The notes under the pieces were generated by a model. The model saw only the letters and a program-made list of their open reading frames with translations, did not search any database and had not been told where the DNA came from. From Ascaphus truei (Eukaryota; Chordata; Amphibia; Anura; Ascaphidae): a stretch of 64,000 nt of DNA. Shown here one piece after another: positions 32,775 to 45,003 of the stretch (the stretch's first letter is position 1; the number at the start of each line of letters is the position of its first letter). The stretch is from NCBI GenBank assembly GCA_036426205.1, contig CM071569.1:285937661-286001660 (forward strand). The letters are read 5' to 3'. Both the position numbers and the translations under genes were made by a program.

Positions 32775-35700
32775 CCATCCATGCCTATCACGCCTCCACT
32801 ACAGGGACCCCCCCTATACTGTCCCTGCCTATCCTCTCATACAGGGACCCCTCCCCCTATAACTGTCCTGTAACCTATCACTCCTCCACTACAGACCCTC
32901 CCCTATAACTGTCCTGTACTATCTCTCCACATTACGATGCCCCTCACTTATAACGTCCCCCTATCCTCCTATACGGGACCCCTCCCCCTATAACTGTCCT
33001 GTACCTATCCTCCCCATTACGGTCCCCTCCTATATGTCCTGTCCTATCCTCCTCCATACAGGGACCCCTCCCCTATAACTTCTGCACCTATCTCTCCTCC
33101 ATACAGGGACCCCTCCTCTCCTCCTATAACTATACTGTCACCTTTCTCTCCTCATACAGGGACCCCCCCCCCACCCTAATATTGTCCTGTACTATCTACT
33201 CCACTAACAGGTACCCACACCCCCCCCTTTAACTGTCCTGTACCTATCTCTACCTCTACAGGGACCCTCACCCATAACTGTCCTGTACCTACTCACTACC
33301 TCTCACTACAGGGACCCCTCCCCCTATAACTGTCCTGTACCTATCTCTCCTCTATTACAGGACCCCTCCCCTATAACTGTCCTGTACCTATCTCTCCTCC
33401 TCTATTACAGGGCCCCCTCACCTATAACTTTCCTGTACCTATCTCTCCTCTATAAAGGGACCCTCCCCTATAACTGTCCTTGTCCTATCCTCTCATTACA
33501 GGGACCCCTCCCCTATAACTGTCCTGTACCTATCCTCCTCCATACAGGGACCCCTCCCCTATAATGCCTTACCTATCTCTCCTCCTACAGGGACCCTCCC
33601 CCTATAACTACTGTCCCCTATCCTCCTCATACAAGCCCCTCACCTTAAACTGTCCTGTACCTATCTCTCCTCTATTACAGGACCCCTCTCCCCTATAACT
33701 ACTGTCCTATCATCCTCCATACAGGGACCCCTCCCCCTATAACTGTCCTGTACCTATCTCTCCTCTATTACAGGGACCCCTCCCCTTACTATAACTGTCC
33801 TTATCACTCCTCCCACTACAGGACCCCTCCCCCTATAACTGTCCTGTACCTATCTCTCCTCTATTACAGGGACCCCTCTCCCCAATAACTGTCCTGTACC
33901 TATCCTCCTCCACTACAGGGACCCCTCACCCTATAACTGTCCTGTACTATCCTCTCCATCTACAGGGACCCCTCCCCCTATACTATACTGTCCTTATCAC
34001 TCCTCCACTACAGGACCCCCCCCCTCATTATACTTCTGTACCTACCTCTCCTACAGGGACCCCTCCCCCTATACTGTCCTGTACCTATCCTCTCTATTAC
34101 AGGAACCCTCCCCCTATACTGTCCTGTACCTATCTCCTCTATTACAGGGACCCCTCCCCTTTAACTGTCCTGTACCTATCCTCTCTCTATTCGGACCCCT
34201 CCCCATATAACTTCCTGTCCTATCGCCCAACAGGGACCCCTCCCCCTATCACTAATGTCGATACTCCCTATTACAGGGACCCTCCCCTATAACTGTCCTG
34301 TACCTATCTCTCCTCTATTACAGGGACCCTCCCCCTATAACTGTCCTGTACCTATCTCTCCTCTATTACAGGGACCCCCTCCCTATAACTGTCCTGTACC
34401 TTATCTCTATCCTCCTCTATTACGGGACCCCCCCCCCTATAATGTCCTTACCTATCTCTCCCTATTACAGGGACCCCTCCCCTATAACTGTCCTGTACCT
34501 ATCTCCCTCTATTACAGGGACCCCCCTCCCCTCCTCCTATAACTTCGCACCTATCTATCCTCCACTACAGGACCCTCCCCCTATACTGTCCTGTACCTTC
34601 TCTCTCACCTCTATTACAGGGACCCCTCCCCCTCTCCTTAACTATACTGCACCTATCTTCCTCACTACAGGGACCCCCCCCCTATAACTGTCCTGTACCT
34701 ATCTCCTCCTCATAACAGGGACCCCCCCCCCCCCTATACTGCCCTGTACTTATCACCCCCCTACAGGGACCCCTCCCCCTATAACTGTCCTGTACCTATC
34801 TCTCCTCTATTACAGGGACCCCTCCCCTATAACTGTCCTGTACCTATCCTCCTCTATTACAGGACCCCCTCACCCTATAACTGTCCTGTACCTATCTCTC
34901 CCTATTACAGGGACCCCTCACCCTATAACTGTCCTGTACCTATCTCTCCTCTATTAAAGGGACCCCTCCCCCTATAACTGTCCTTACCATCCTCCTCATT
35001 AAGGACCCCCTCCCCTATAACTGTCCTGTACCTATCTCTCCTCTATTACAGGGACCCCTCCCCCATAACTGTCCTGTACCTATCTCTCTCCATACAGGGA
35101 CCCCTCCCCTATAACTGTCCTGTACTACTCTCCTCCACTACAGGGACCCCTCCCCCTATAACTTCTGTCCCTATCACTCTCCTCTATTCAGGACCCCTCC
35201 CTTATAACTTCCTGTCCCTATCCTCTCCACTACAGGGACCCCTCCCCCTATACTGTCCTGTACCTATCCTCTCTATTACAGGACCCCTCCCCCTATACTG
35301 TCCTGTACCTATCTCTCCCTATTACAGGGACCCCCTCCCCTATAACTGTCCTGTACCTATCTCTCCTCTATTCCAGGGCCCCCTCCCCTATAACTGTCCT
35401 GTAACCTACTCTCTATTACAGGGCCCCTCCCCATATACTGTCCTGTACCTATCTCTCCTCCATCTACAGGGACCCTCCCCCTATAACTTCTGTACTTATC
35501 CTCCCTATTACAGGACCCCTCCCCCCTATAACTGTCCTGTACCTATCTCTCCTCTATTACAGGGACCCCTCACCCTTAACTGTCCTGTACTATCTCCTCC
35601 TATTAAAGGGACCCCCTCCCCCTATAACTGTCCTGTACCTATCACTTCCTCTATTACAGGGACCCCTCCCCTATAACTGTCCTGTACCTATCCTCCTCCT

Positions 35701-37462
35701 ACAGGGCCCCTCCCCCTATAACTGCCTGTACCTATCTCTCCTCATACAGGGACCCCTCCCCCTATAACTTACGTCCTCTATCCTCCTCACTACAGGACCC
35801 CTCCCTTATAACTGTCCTGTACCTATCACTCTCCACTACGGGACCCCTCCCCTATACTGTCCTGTACCTATCCCTCTATTACAGGGACCCCTCCCCTATA
35901 ACTGTCCTGTACCTATCTCTCCTCTATTACAGGGACCCCTCCCCTATAACTGTCCTGTACCTATCCCTCTATTACAGGGACCCTCCCCCTATAACTGTCC
36001 TGTACCTATCTCTCATACAGGGACCCCTCCCATATAACTGTCCTGTACCTATCTCTCCCTTACAGGGACCCCTCCCCCTATAACTTCTTGTACATATCTC
36101 CTATTACAGGACCCCTCCCCCTATACTGTCCTTTGACCTATCTCTCCTCTATTACGGGACCCCCCCCCTATACGTCCTGTACCTATCTCTCCTCTATTAC
36201 AGGACCCTCCCCCTATACTGTCCTGTACCTATCTCTCTCTCTATTACAGGACCCCCTCCCCTATAACTGTCCGTCCCTATCTCTCCCTCATTACAGGGAC
36301 CCCTCCCCCTATAACTGTCCTGTACCTATCCCTCTATTACAGGGACCCCTCCCCCTATAACTGTCCTGTACCATCACTCCTCTCTATTACAGGGACCCCC
36401 TCCCCCTATAACTGTCCTGTCCTATCTCTCCTCTATTACAGGACCCCTCCCCCTATAACTGTCTTGTACCTTCTCTCCCCTATTACAGGGACCCCCCCCT
36501 ATAACTGTCCTGTACCTATCTCTCCTCTATTACAGGGACCCCCCTCCTTATAACTGTCCTGTACCTATCCCTCCTCTATTACAGGGACACCTCCTTATAA
36601 CTATCCTGTACCTATCTCTCCCATACAGGGACCCCTCCCCCTATAACTATACTGTCCCTAACTCTCCCTCTGAACCCTCACCTTATACTTGTACCTATCC
36701 TCTCTATTACAGGGACCCCTCCCCTATAACTGTCCTGTACCTTCTTCCTCTTACGGGACCCCTCACCCAAACTGTCCTGTACCTATCACTCCTCCCTACA
36801 GGGACCCCTCCCCTATAACTGTCCTGTACCTATCTCTCCTCATTAGAGGACCCCTCACCCTATAACTGTCCTGTACCTATCTCTCCTCTATTACAGGACC
36901 CCTCCCCCTATAACTGTCCTGTACCTATCTCTCCTCTATTACAGGGACCCCTCCCCTATAACTGTCCTGTACCTATCTCTCCTCTATTACAGGGCCCTCC
37001 CCCTATAACTGCCTTTACCATCTCCCTCTATTACGGGACCTCCCCCCTTATCGTCCTGTACTCTATCTCTCCTCTATTACGGGACCCCTCCCCTATAACT
37101 GTCCTGTACCTATCTCTCCTCTATTACAGGGACCCCTCCCCCTATAACTGTCCTGTACCTATCTCTCCCCTATTACAGGGACCCCTCCCCCTATAACTTC
37201 CTGTACCTATCTCTCCTCTATTACAGGGACCCCCCCCCTCCCCCTATAACTGTCCTGTACCTATCTCTCCTCTATTACAGGGACCCTCCCCCTATAACTG
37301 TCCTGTACTTATCTCTCCTCTCCACTACTGGACACTCTCTCCCTACCTACAACTACCTATAACCTGTACCTATACTCCACTCCACATTACAGGGACCCCT
37401 CCCCTATTACTGTCCTGTACCTATCTCTCCTCTATTACAGGGACCCCCCTCCCCTAAAACGG
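32775..37462 (+). repeat. 49-bp satellite array, copy 2
   Basis: Same unit as 20,805-25,337. Unit length is irregular because of frequent 1-5 base losses. It ends where the LINE 5' end begins (CCCCTAAAACGGTCCTGCA). Confidence 0.95.
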
Positions 37463-37614
37463 TCCTGCACTGAGGTGCATGCGCGATGGTAAGAGGGGGT
37501 AGTTGCTTTGGTGAGAGCTCCCACCCCGCCCCCAACGCAATATATAATTAAATGAAATATTGAACATATTTTTTACGCTCCAAAGTGCCAAATATCGCTA
37601 GGGAATACCCCAGT

Positions 37615-38580
37615 ATGGCCCCGCCAACCAACAAGAAAAAACAGAACCGCGACTCAACGAAAATACATGAGCCGGAACGGCACAGGGGGGCCGAGGCAAA
37701 ATGGCGCCGGGCTCTGCCGCGGTCTCCGATCCGGATCATGATGGAGGAGGTAGAGGACACAGCTGGCATCTGGCTGGTAAGGGAATGAGACTTCGACCGG
37801 CTATATAATAGAAGTCGCTCTTCCTAGCTGAAATTCAAGAGCTGAAGAAAGAGGTCCAGGCCTCGGGACTAACCGGAGCACTAGAAGACAGTAGGGCGGC
37901 CACCACTAACCAACCGCGAGTAAGGCTTGAGAAACTGGGCAACCATCTACAGGCCCAGTCACAGAGCTTGGCTGACAGACAAGACTCGAGAATAGAGACC
38001 GCAGGAGTAACCTCCCCTCATCAGAGGCCATCGCAGTAAGACATCACAGAAAAAGGACTTTTGTTCCCGCTGGATTCTTCTGCTTAATTACCGGAGGTCC
38101 CGGTGGCGGAGCTGGTGATGACCCCGCTCCATCGTGCCCTCCGGAGTCGGCCAACACCAATGACACAGCCGCGGGATGTGATAGTTAGGATGCACTATTA
38201 CAGCACCCGTGAGGTAGCACTTCAATGGCTAGTGGCCCAGGGACCTTTAACTTTGAGGGGACCTCCCTCCAGCTTTAAATCAGGACCTATCCCCCATCAC
38301 CCTGGCCCGCAGAAGGAAACTTCAGCCGGTTACTAAAACTGTTTACGAGATAAAGCTATCAGGTACAGTGGACCTTCCCATTCGGACTACTGGTCCTGAG
38401 GAAGGAAGGCCATCTCTATGAGGGAGCCTGAAGACGCCCCGGCGTTCCTCCTCCGTAAACTGGATTAAAAGAGCCCAGCACCGGCCACCAGGAGGTGACC
38501 AGAGCCCAACAACGAGTGGCAACAGGCCCCCAGCCTCCAAAAAACATAAAGACCAGGCAGTCAAGGAGAAAAAGACTGAA
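37615..38580 (+). pseudogene. LINE ORF1, indel-broken
   Basis: Starts MAPPTNKKKQN and later gives PRDVIVRMHYYSTREVALQW and GPLTLRGPPSSF in one frame (38,103-38,336), the C-terminal domain of L1/Tx1 ORF1 proteins. Frameshifts separate this from the coiled-coil part. The indels differ from those in 25,497-26,490, so some may be sequence errors; a consensus of both copies would be informative. Confidence 0.75.
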
Positions 38581-39114
38581 AATGGCAGTTATTGGCAGAT
38601 TTTTTGGCTATTGGTTGAGCCACTGTTTAGTTCCACATATGCCACCCTGAAGACTTGATTAACTTGAAAAACAAGCCTTCCACCAACTCCTAATGATCCC
38701 GGGACAATTACACACGCACGTTAATAGACACTACAGCTACCCGGGCTACTTACTGTACCTGCGATCCAGTTTGCTGAAATTCCATGAACCCGGAAACCAG
38801 CCGTGACACGCACACCCATAGAAGATGGCGACGCCAACGCCGCTGGCAGGCCCTCATCACTCACCGTATGACGAGACAGAGACGGGAAGAGCGTCATGAG
38901 AGACATCCGCTTCCCTCCGACGTCCGGCTGACAGAATGGCGGCGACCGATAGACGTCAGCGGAAGTAAAGCGGCCATCTTGGTTAGGCGCCACATTCCCG
39001 GCCCCGAAAGTGCCGACTACGAGGCCTGCTGCAGGCAACCTACCACTTCCGGAGTGGACAAAGAGACTGGCAACCCAATAGAAGGACTCTGGCAAGCAGC
39101 AGCTAAATAAAGTT

Positions 39115-39778
39115 TGATCCAACATCAGATTTTTCCCCTCCTCCCCCCGTACCCCCCCCACATACCTACCCCCCCCCCATGCATCCACATCCTTCCACCC
39201 CATCCCCCCCCCTATACCTCCATATGCAATGCCATGTCACATCTCACCTCCCCCCCCCCCTGACTCTCTAGTATCCCCCCCCCCCATCCACCTCATCCCG
39301 CCTCTCCACACCGTCCTTCCCGTATTCGTGTATTTTTTCCCCCCCCACTACACCCCTCCCCTACTCATATCAACGGACCCCCCCCCCCCCATCCTTCCAT
39401 CCCCTCGCCGACAATCCTCAACCCACCGATTAGGGGCACAACTATTCGTAGGGATCTTGGGCAATTGATTATTGATATATGATTGCTCTCTGTTTTACTT
39501 AGCTCACTGCCTCAGGTTCTAAAGCACAGACATAGGAAGGAGAGGTACATATGGAATATCAGCGAGCAGGCCCCTGTTGGATAACCCCCCTAGGGAGCAT
39601 CACTCATTCTAACACAATTCAGAAAATATAACACGCACACTCTCCCGTCCACCTCAGAACCCACCCCCACCCCCCGCCCCCCCACTACCCTCCCCCACGT
39701 CCCTCCCCCCAATCCTTCCCTTTCCCTCGTCCTCTCCCCCCCTCCCTCCCCCCTCCCCCCCCCCCACCTCCAACCTCC
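39115..39778. other. C-rich low-complexity spacer of the LINE
   Basis: Long runs of C with TA/CA breaks (39,130-39,400 and 39,655-39,775) around a ~250-bp ordinary segment. No gene; it lies between ORF1 and ORF2. Confidence 0.55.
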
Positions 39779-40411
39779 ATGATAAGAGAGAGTTTGCCAA
39801 ACATTCCTGCCGAGATATTTACAGGGCATACAGATTGCTCAGACAAGATAGTACATAGTAGTAGGTACACACTGAAGGAGAAAAGCACAGAAGTGGTCTT
39901 CAGTGATGAAGGTAGAAGGGTGAGAGACCTAATGTTCTCTCAACCAGGGAAATGGCACAAGTTGAAGTTGAAAATGTTTATAGTAATGTTTAATATGTTC
40001 TTTTTTGTTCAAAGACGGGGATGGGCAGCACTACGCCCGCCGTCGGCATGGGACTCCAGGCGGGATTCTGGGGCTTGCCCCCAGGGAGACCCGCACAAGA
40101 CCCCACTGGGCCGGTGCATTTGGGTCGGGAGCCCTCTCTCATTGGGAGTGGCGGAAGGACCCAGACCGGACCCCCAGAAGGGACAGCCTTGGTTCCCAAT
40201 GGGGATCAACCCCATGGGCTCACCAAATCCTCTATGTGTTGTTGTCTTCATGTTCTCCGTTTACTCCCTGTGTATGTTCCCTACTGTTTTCCCTGCTCCC
40301 AGGCCAATAGCACTCGTGATCACAAGACGTGCATTCAACGTCCCCAGCCACCCCGCCAATATGGGACCATTATCCGGACCGCCACCGCAGAGACTCGCAC
40401 AAGAAGCACCA

Positions 40412-43400
40412 ATGGGTAAGGACCTCACAGTCGTATCACACAATGTAAAGGGCTTTAACAGTCCACAAAAACGACGCTTGGCCATGACAGATTACAAACG
40501 ACTGAGTCCTGACGTTATCCTTCTACAAGAGACACACTTTTCCCGACGTAACACGCCTAAATACTTAGATAGCAGATACCAGACCTGGGTGGCTGCCTCA
40601 ACCAATAAGAAAAAAAGAGGAGTTGCAATCCTGTTGCACAACCGCCTATCGATAGACATAAAAACCACAAAGAAAGACGCAAACGGTCGGTTCATAATAG
40701 TGGTTGGGACCATTCGTGGCCAACCACTTACCATATCAAATGTGTATGCCCCTAGTGACCGCGCAGACTCCTTCTTTGACAGATTCTTTATGATCTTACT
40801 AAAAACAGCACAAGGTGCCATAATTTTAGGAGGGGACTTCAACCATACACTCGACCCGCACGCTGACAGATGTACCCCAGGTGGACAGAAAAATCCACAG
40901 GATAGAGCTGCCTGGATCAGAGGCCTCCGGGCCAATAACCTGATTGATATCTGGCGTGAGCAACACCCAGGGGACAAAGAATACACATTTTATTCCCACC
41001 CACACGACCGATACAGCAGGATAGACTACCTCTTTGTGACCAATATAATGGTTTCGCAGATCTCCCACACGGGAATCCATGATATTTCATGGTCCGATCA
41101 CGCACCAGTAGAGCTGCGGTGCACCGATTTTGTGCTGAACAGGCCTAGAGCGACCTGGAAACTCAATGAGTTCTTAATTAAAATCCCCGAGGTGGAACAA
41201 TCAATAGGGGGAAAGATCAGGGCCTATTTCGACGAGAACATGGGTAGTGTGGCATCTCAGTCTACCCTATGGGAGGCCCATAAGGCGACACTACGAGGAG
41301 AACTCATAGGGATCGCAAGTAGGCGGAAGAAAGAAAGGGAAAAAAAGATTCACACTTTACAATCTGACCTAAAAACCCTCTCCGCCCTACACAAACAAAA
41401 TAAACAAGCACAGACCCTTAAGGCATGGCTAGATACCAAAACACAGCTTAATTTACTGCTGGCCTCCCGAGCTGAGAAGGAGCTGACATGGTCCAAACGG
41501 AAATTTTTTGAACGTGCCAACAAGCCAGATACCCCGCTTGCCCGCAAACTCCGAAACACGAGTACTAATTTCCATATACAGTCAATTCGAACTAAACAAG
41601 GTGGCCTTACTTCTGACCCTAAACAAATTGTGGAAGAATTTAAAACCTATTACGAGACCCTATATGATGGGGCGAAGGTCTCCCATTGCGAGACCACTCG
41701 TAAGCAATTGAAGACATTTTTGATGGAGGCAAATCTACCCAAACTATGCAGAAGGGAAAGGGAGGCGCTACAGGCAGATTTCACAGATGAGGAAATATCC
41801 GAGGTAATCAAATCACTGAAGCCGTCGAAGGCCCCAGGCCCTGATGGCTTCTCTAACTTATACTACAAAAAATTCCGAAAATTGTTAGTACCTCATCTGG
41901 CTAAGTTATTTAACTCATTTCTGGAAGGTGCCCCTATACCCGGCCAAATGCTCCAAGCGTCTATATCCGTGATCCCCAAACCAGGGAAGGACCCAGCCGA
42001 CTGTAAGAGTTATCGTCCGATCTCACTGATTAATTCCGACACAATTTTTTTTTCCAAACTTTTGGCAAACCGCCTAAATACGGTTATGCCCAAGCTGGTC
42101 CACCCAGATCAAGTAGGGTTCATCTGCGGGAGGCAAGCGGCGGATAACACTAGACGGATCATAGACTTAATTGATGTGGCCCAAAAACATAATATCCCGT
42201 CTATGGCTCTTAGTTTAGACGCCGAAAAAGCCTTTGATCGAATTGATTGGCCCTACCTCACAGAGACGCTTGGAGAGTTTGGGGTGGGAGGGAGAATGTT
42301 GGGCGCCATTCTAGCTCTGTATAAAGAACCGAGGGCGAAGATCCGGCACCAGGGCTTCCCCTCGGAGGAATTCCCGATACGGAGCGGCACCAGGCAGGGT
42401 TGTCCTCTGTCCCCATTATTATTCGCACTATGCATTGAGCCCTTGGCGGCACATATCCGTAATAACCCAGACATAACAGGTATCCAAATTCAAAACCAGT
42501 CACACAAAGTGGCCCTGTATGCAGACGACATTATTTTAATGTTGTCAAAGCCCCTTACCTCTCTGCCAAACGTCTTCAGCTTACTAGACTCATTTAATAA
42601 GATTTCGGGGTTCAAAATCAATCAAACTAAGTCAGAAGCACTAAATTTAAACCTGCCAAAGGCCACGGCAAAACTGATAGAACTAAATTTTAACTTCAAG
42701 TGGCAAGCCTCCTCTATTAAATACCTAGGGGTAAATATTACCAAAGAATATAGCGCCCTATACAAAGCCAATTACCCCAGACTGATAAGGACTCTGATGG
42801 AGGACCTCAGACTATGGTCGAGCTATGCAATTTCCTGGATCGGCAGGATCCAAAGCCTCAAGATGAACCTCCTCCCAGAATCCTGTACCTCTTTCAGACC
42901 CTCCCGGTGCAGGTGGCCAGAGCTGACATCCTCCGCTTGCAGTCCTCCATATTGAAATTTGTCTGGGGTAATAAAAAGCCACGTATCAAAGCTAGTACGT
43001 TAATTCGCCCAACATTACGAGGAGGACTTGGGGTACCTTGCTTGATGTCCTACTCTCAGGCGGCACAATTATCACAAATTGTACAGTGGCACATGCCGCC
43101 GGATCTCCGACGGTGGGAGGAACTGGAAAAAGCATGTAGCCTTCCTGTGGAGTTGCAGGACTTAATATGGCTTCCAAAAAGGGTCCAAAAATCCATGACG
43201 GTGCCGCTGGCGGCACTGAAGAGCTCGTTGGCAGTTTGGGGGGACACCAGATACAGATGTGCTCTTACCACCCAGCACACATACATGACCCCGTTTGTAG
43301 GGAACCCTGATTTCGCCCGGGGCATGCCAAGTGTGAACCTGGGGGCCTGGAAAAGAAAGGGCCTCACGAGGCGTCTACATCTGGAAGGTAGTCCACTATT

Positions 43401-44217
43401 AAAATCTTTTGACCAAATTAAATCTGAAACTGGGATACCAAATTCTGAATTCTTTAGATACCTCCAGATTAGAGCCTTCTACAACAAAATCCCTATACGC
43501 CCCCGGCGTACCAATTTCGAGCAGCTGTGTTCGAGAGGTACGGACACTACGGGACTTACTTCTACGATCTATAGAGCGGTAGTCTGTCCTGGATCCACAG
43601 ACAACACAAAGTTAAATTACAGACGTGCATGGGAAACTGACTTAGGGGAGACCTTAGAAGACGACGACTGGGACACAATAGTGCTGGCAGCGGCTAAAAG
43701 CTCGATCTGCACAACCCTGAAGGAGAACGCATATAAAGTCCTAATGAGGTGGTACCTCACCCCAATACGATTAGCAAAGTTTGTAAAAGGTTACCCCCCA
43801 CTGTGCCCCAAACAGTGTGGGGAACAAGCAGACTTGCTGCACATGCTGTGGGGCTGCACCAAAGTGGCACCTTTATGGGAGGAAATCCACAATTGGCTAG
43901 AGAGCATTCTCGGACGCAGGGTCCCCTTGGATCCCTGGCTGTTCCTGCTGGGCAGGCGCAGGCGGGGGCTAAGCAGACCGGCACAAAAATTGATTGCACA
44001 TTTTGCAACAGCCATGAGGTGCGAACTCGCAGCACTGTGGAAGCAACCAGACTTACCCACAATGATGAAAATTCGAAACAGAATCTGGTACGTTTGCCGG
44101 ATGGAGCAATTGACGAGTCTGGTCAATTACACCGGCACAAATTTCCTAAAAGTATGGGACCCTTGGCTAGATCACTCGGACATCCCAGGGGTGAATGCCA
44201 CCAATATTCTGCTGTGA
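40412..44217 (+). pseudogene. LINE ORF2: endonuclease, RT and zinc-knuckle region, one frameshift
   Basis: ATG at 40,412 starts MGKDLTVVSHNVKGFNSP. The endonuclease domain shows ILLQETHF (catalytic Glu), GGDFNHTLDPHADR, SRIDYLFV and SDHAPVE. RT motifs follow: [53 protein letters not shown] and ALYADDIIL (active-site Tyr codon at 42,518). A one-base loss in a C run near 42,874 (CCTCCCAGAA, where the paralogue at ~10,703 has one more C) moves the rest into another frame, 42,877-44,217. That part encodes RILYLFQTLPVQV and the C-terminal CPKQCGEQADLLHMLWGC motif. The enzyme nicks target DNA and copies its RNA there. The frame stays open upstream to 39,779, adding 211 residues of unknown meaning. 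Confidence 0.93.
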
Positions 44218-44619
44218 TAACAAGAAATGCGTTCTCCTCTGGGGATGCGGCACGGACAGCGACAGATTAGAGCACTGGTAGGGCGGACGTAGGCGGACGG
44301 CGAGGGAGCAAGAGGAAGATCCCTCCAGAATAAGCACAACTCTGGCGGTCACAGACCACAGGCAGGAGACACTCCTCGCTTGGCCTTCCCCGACCCCCCC
44401 CCTCCTCCCCCCCTCCTCCCCTGGGTTAGTCTTGTTTGTCTCGTATGTCCATTGTCTGTCTTTGTTCTCTTTTCTTTTTCCTTACTGTATGTTAGTATTT
44501 GTACCATTTGGCAATGAAAAACAAAAATTTGGGCAGGGGATCACTCATACATGATAATGGGTTGTCAGATAATATGTGAACTGTACCTTGTCCCAATAAA
44601 AACTTTTTTGATGAAAAAA
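44218..44619 (+). other. LINE 3' UTR and A-rich tail
   Basis: Contains pyrimidine-rich runs (44,393-44,420) and an AATAAA at about 44,597. It ends GATGAAAAAAA and is followed at once by satellite units. Confidence 0.8.
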
Positions 44620-44876
44620 ACTGTCCTGTACCTATCTCTCCTCTATTACAGGGCCCCTCCCCCTATAACTGTCCTGTACCTATCTCTCCTCTATTACAGT
44701 GACCCTCCCCCTATAACTGTCCTGTACCTATCTCTCCTCTATTACAGGGACCCCTCACCCTATAACTGTCCTGTACCTATCTCTCATCTATTACAGGACC
44801 CCTCACCCTATAACTGTCCTTTACCTATCTCTCCTCTATCACAGGACCCCTCACACTATAACTGTCCTCTACCTAT
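44620..44876 (+). repeat. 49-bp satellite, remnant right of the LINE
   Basis: About five clean units identical in design to the arrays at 20,805 and 32,775. It shows that the LINE inserted within the satellite. Confidence 0.93.
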
Positions 44877-45003
44877 GTGACGGTAGATGGTAACTAGGCT
44901 CTCAAATAAAGGTTAAGCCCGTTTTGGTTACCCCTGATCCGTGTATAAGGGTCCCAGAGAGTTAGCTCTTGGGCCCAGTAACATTCTATCATTCTGTTGT
45001 ATT
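44877..45003. other. Possible LTR start after satellite
   Basis: TGTGACGGTAGATGG resembles the TGTCACGGTAGC terminus at 52,467, so an LTR of that group may start here and be split by the next insertion. Its other end was not found. Confidence 0.3.

Larger units (their letters stand above)
27380..39114 (+). repeat. Direct duplication, copy 2 (~11.7 kb), indel-rich
   Basis: Same order of blocks as 15,433-27,014. Differences are mostly single-base gains or losses, scattered evenly through unique sequence, homopolymers and satellite. Unlike copy 1 it continues past AAATAAAGTTTGA into the LINE ORF2 region. Confidence 0.9.
37471..44619 (+). mobile_element. Near full-length Tx1/L1-type LINE inside the satellite
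   Basis: About 7.15 kb: 5' leader, ORF1 (37,615-38,580), ~1.8-kb spacer including low-complexity C-rich sequence, ORF2 (40,412-44,217), 3' UTR and an AATAAAAACTTTTTTGATG-A(7) tail. Satellite sequence flanks both ends. The left edge reads AACGGTCCTGCA and the right edge AACTGTCCTGTA, a likely 12-bp target duplication with two mismatches. The high integrity of ORF2 compared with the copies at 9,478 and 48,600 suggests the youngest insertion of this family here. Confidence 0.88.

Noticed and set aside
34255..36360. Several 80-95-residue Pro/Tyr/Leu frames
   Set aside because: Short open runs in the 49-bp satellite (49 is not a multiple of 3, so frames rotate). They differ between the two arrays.
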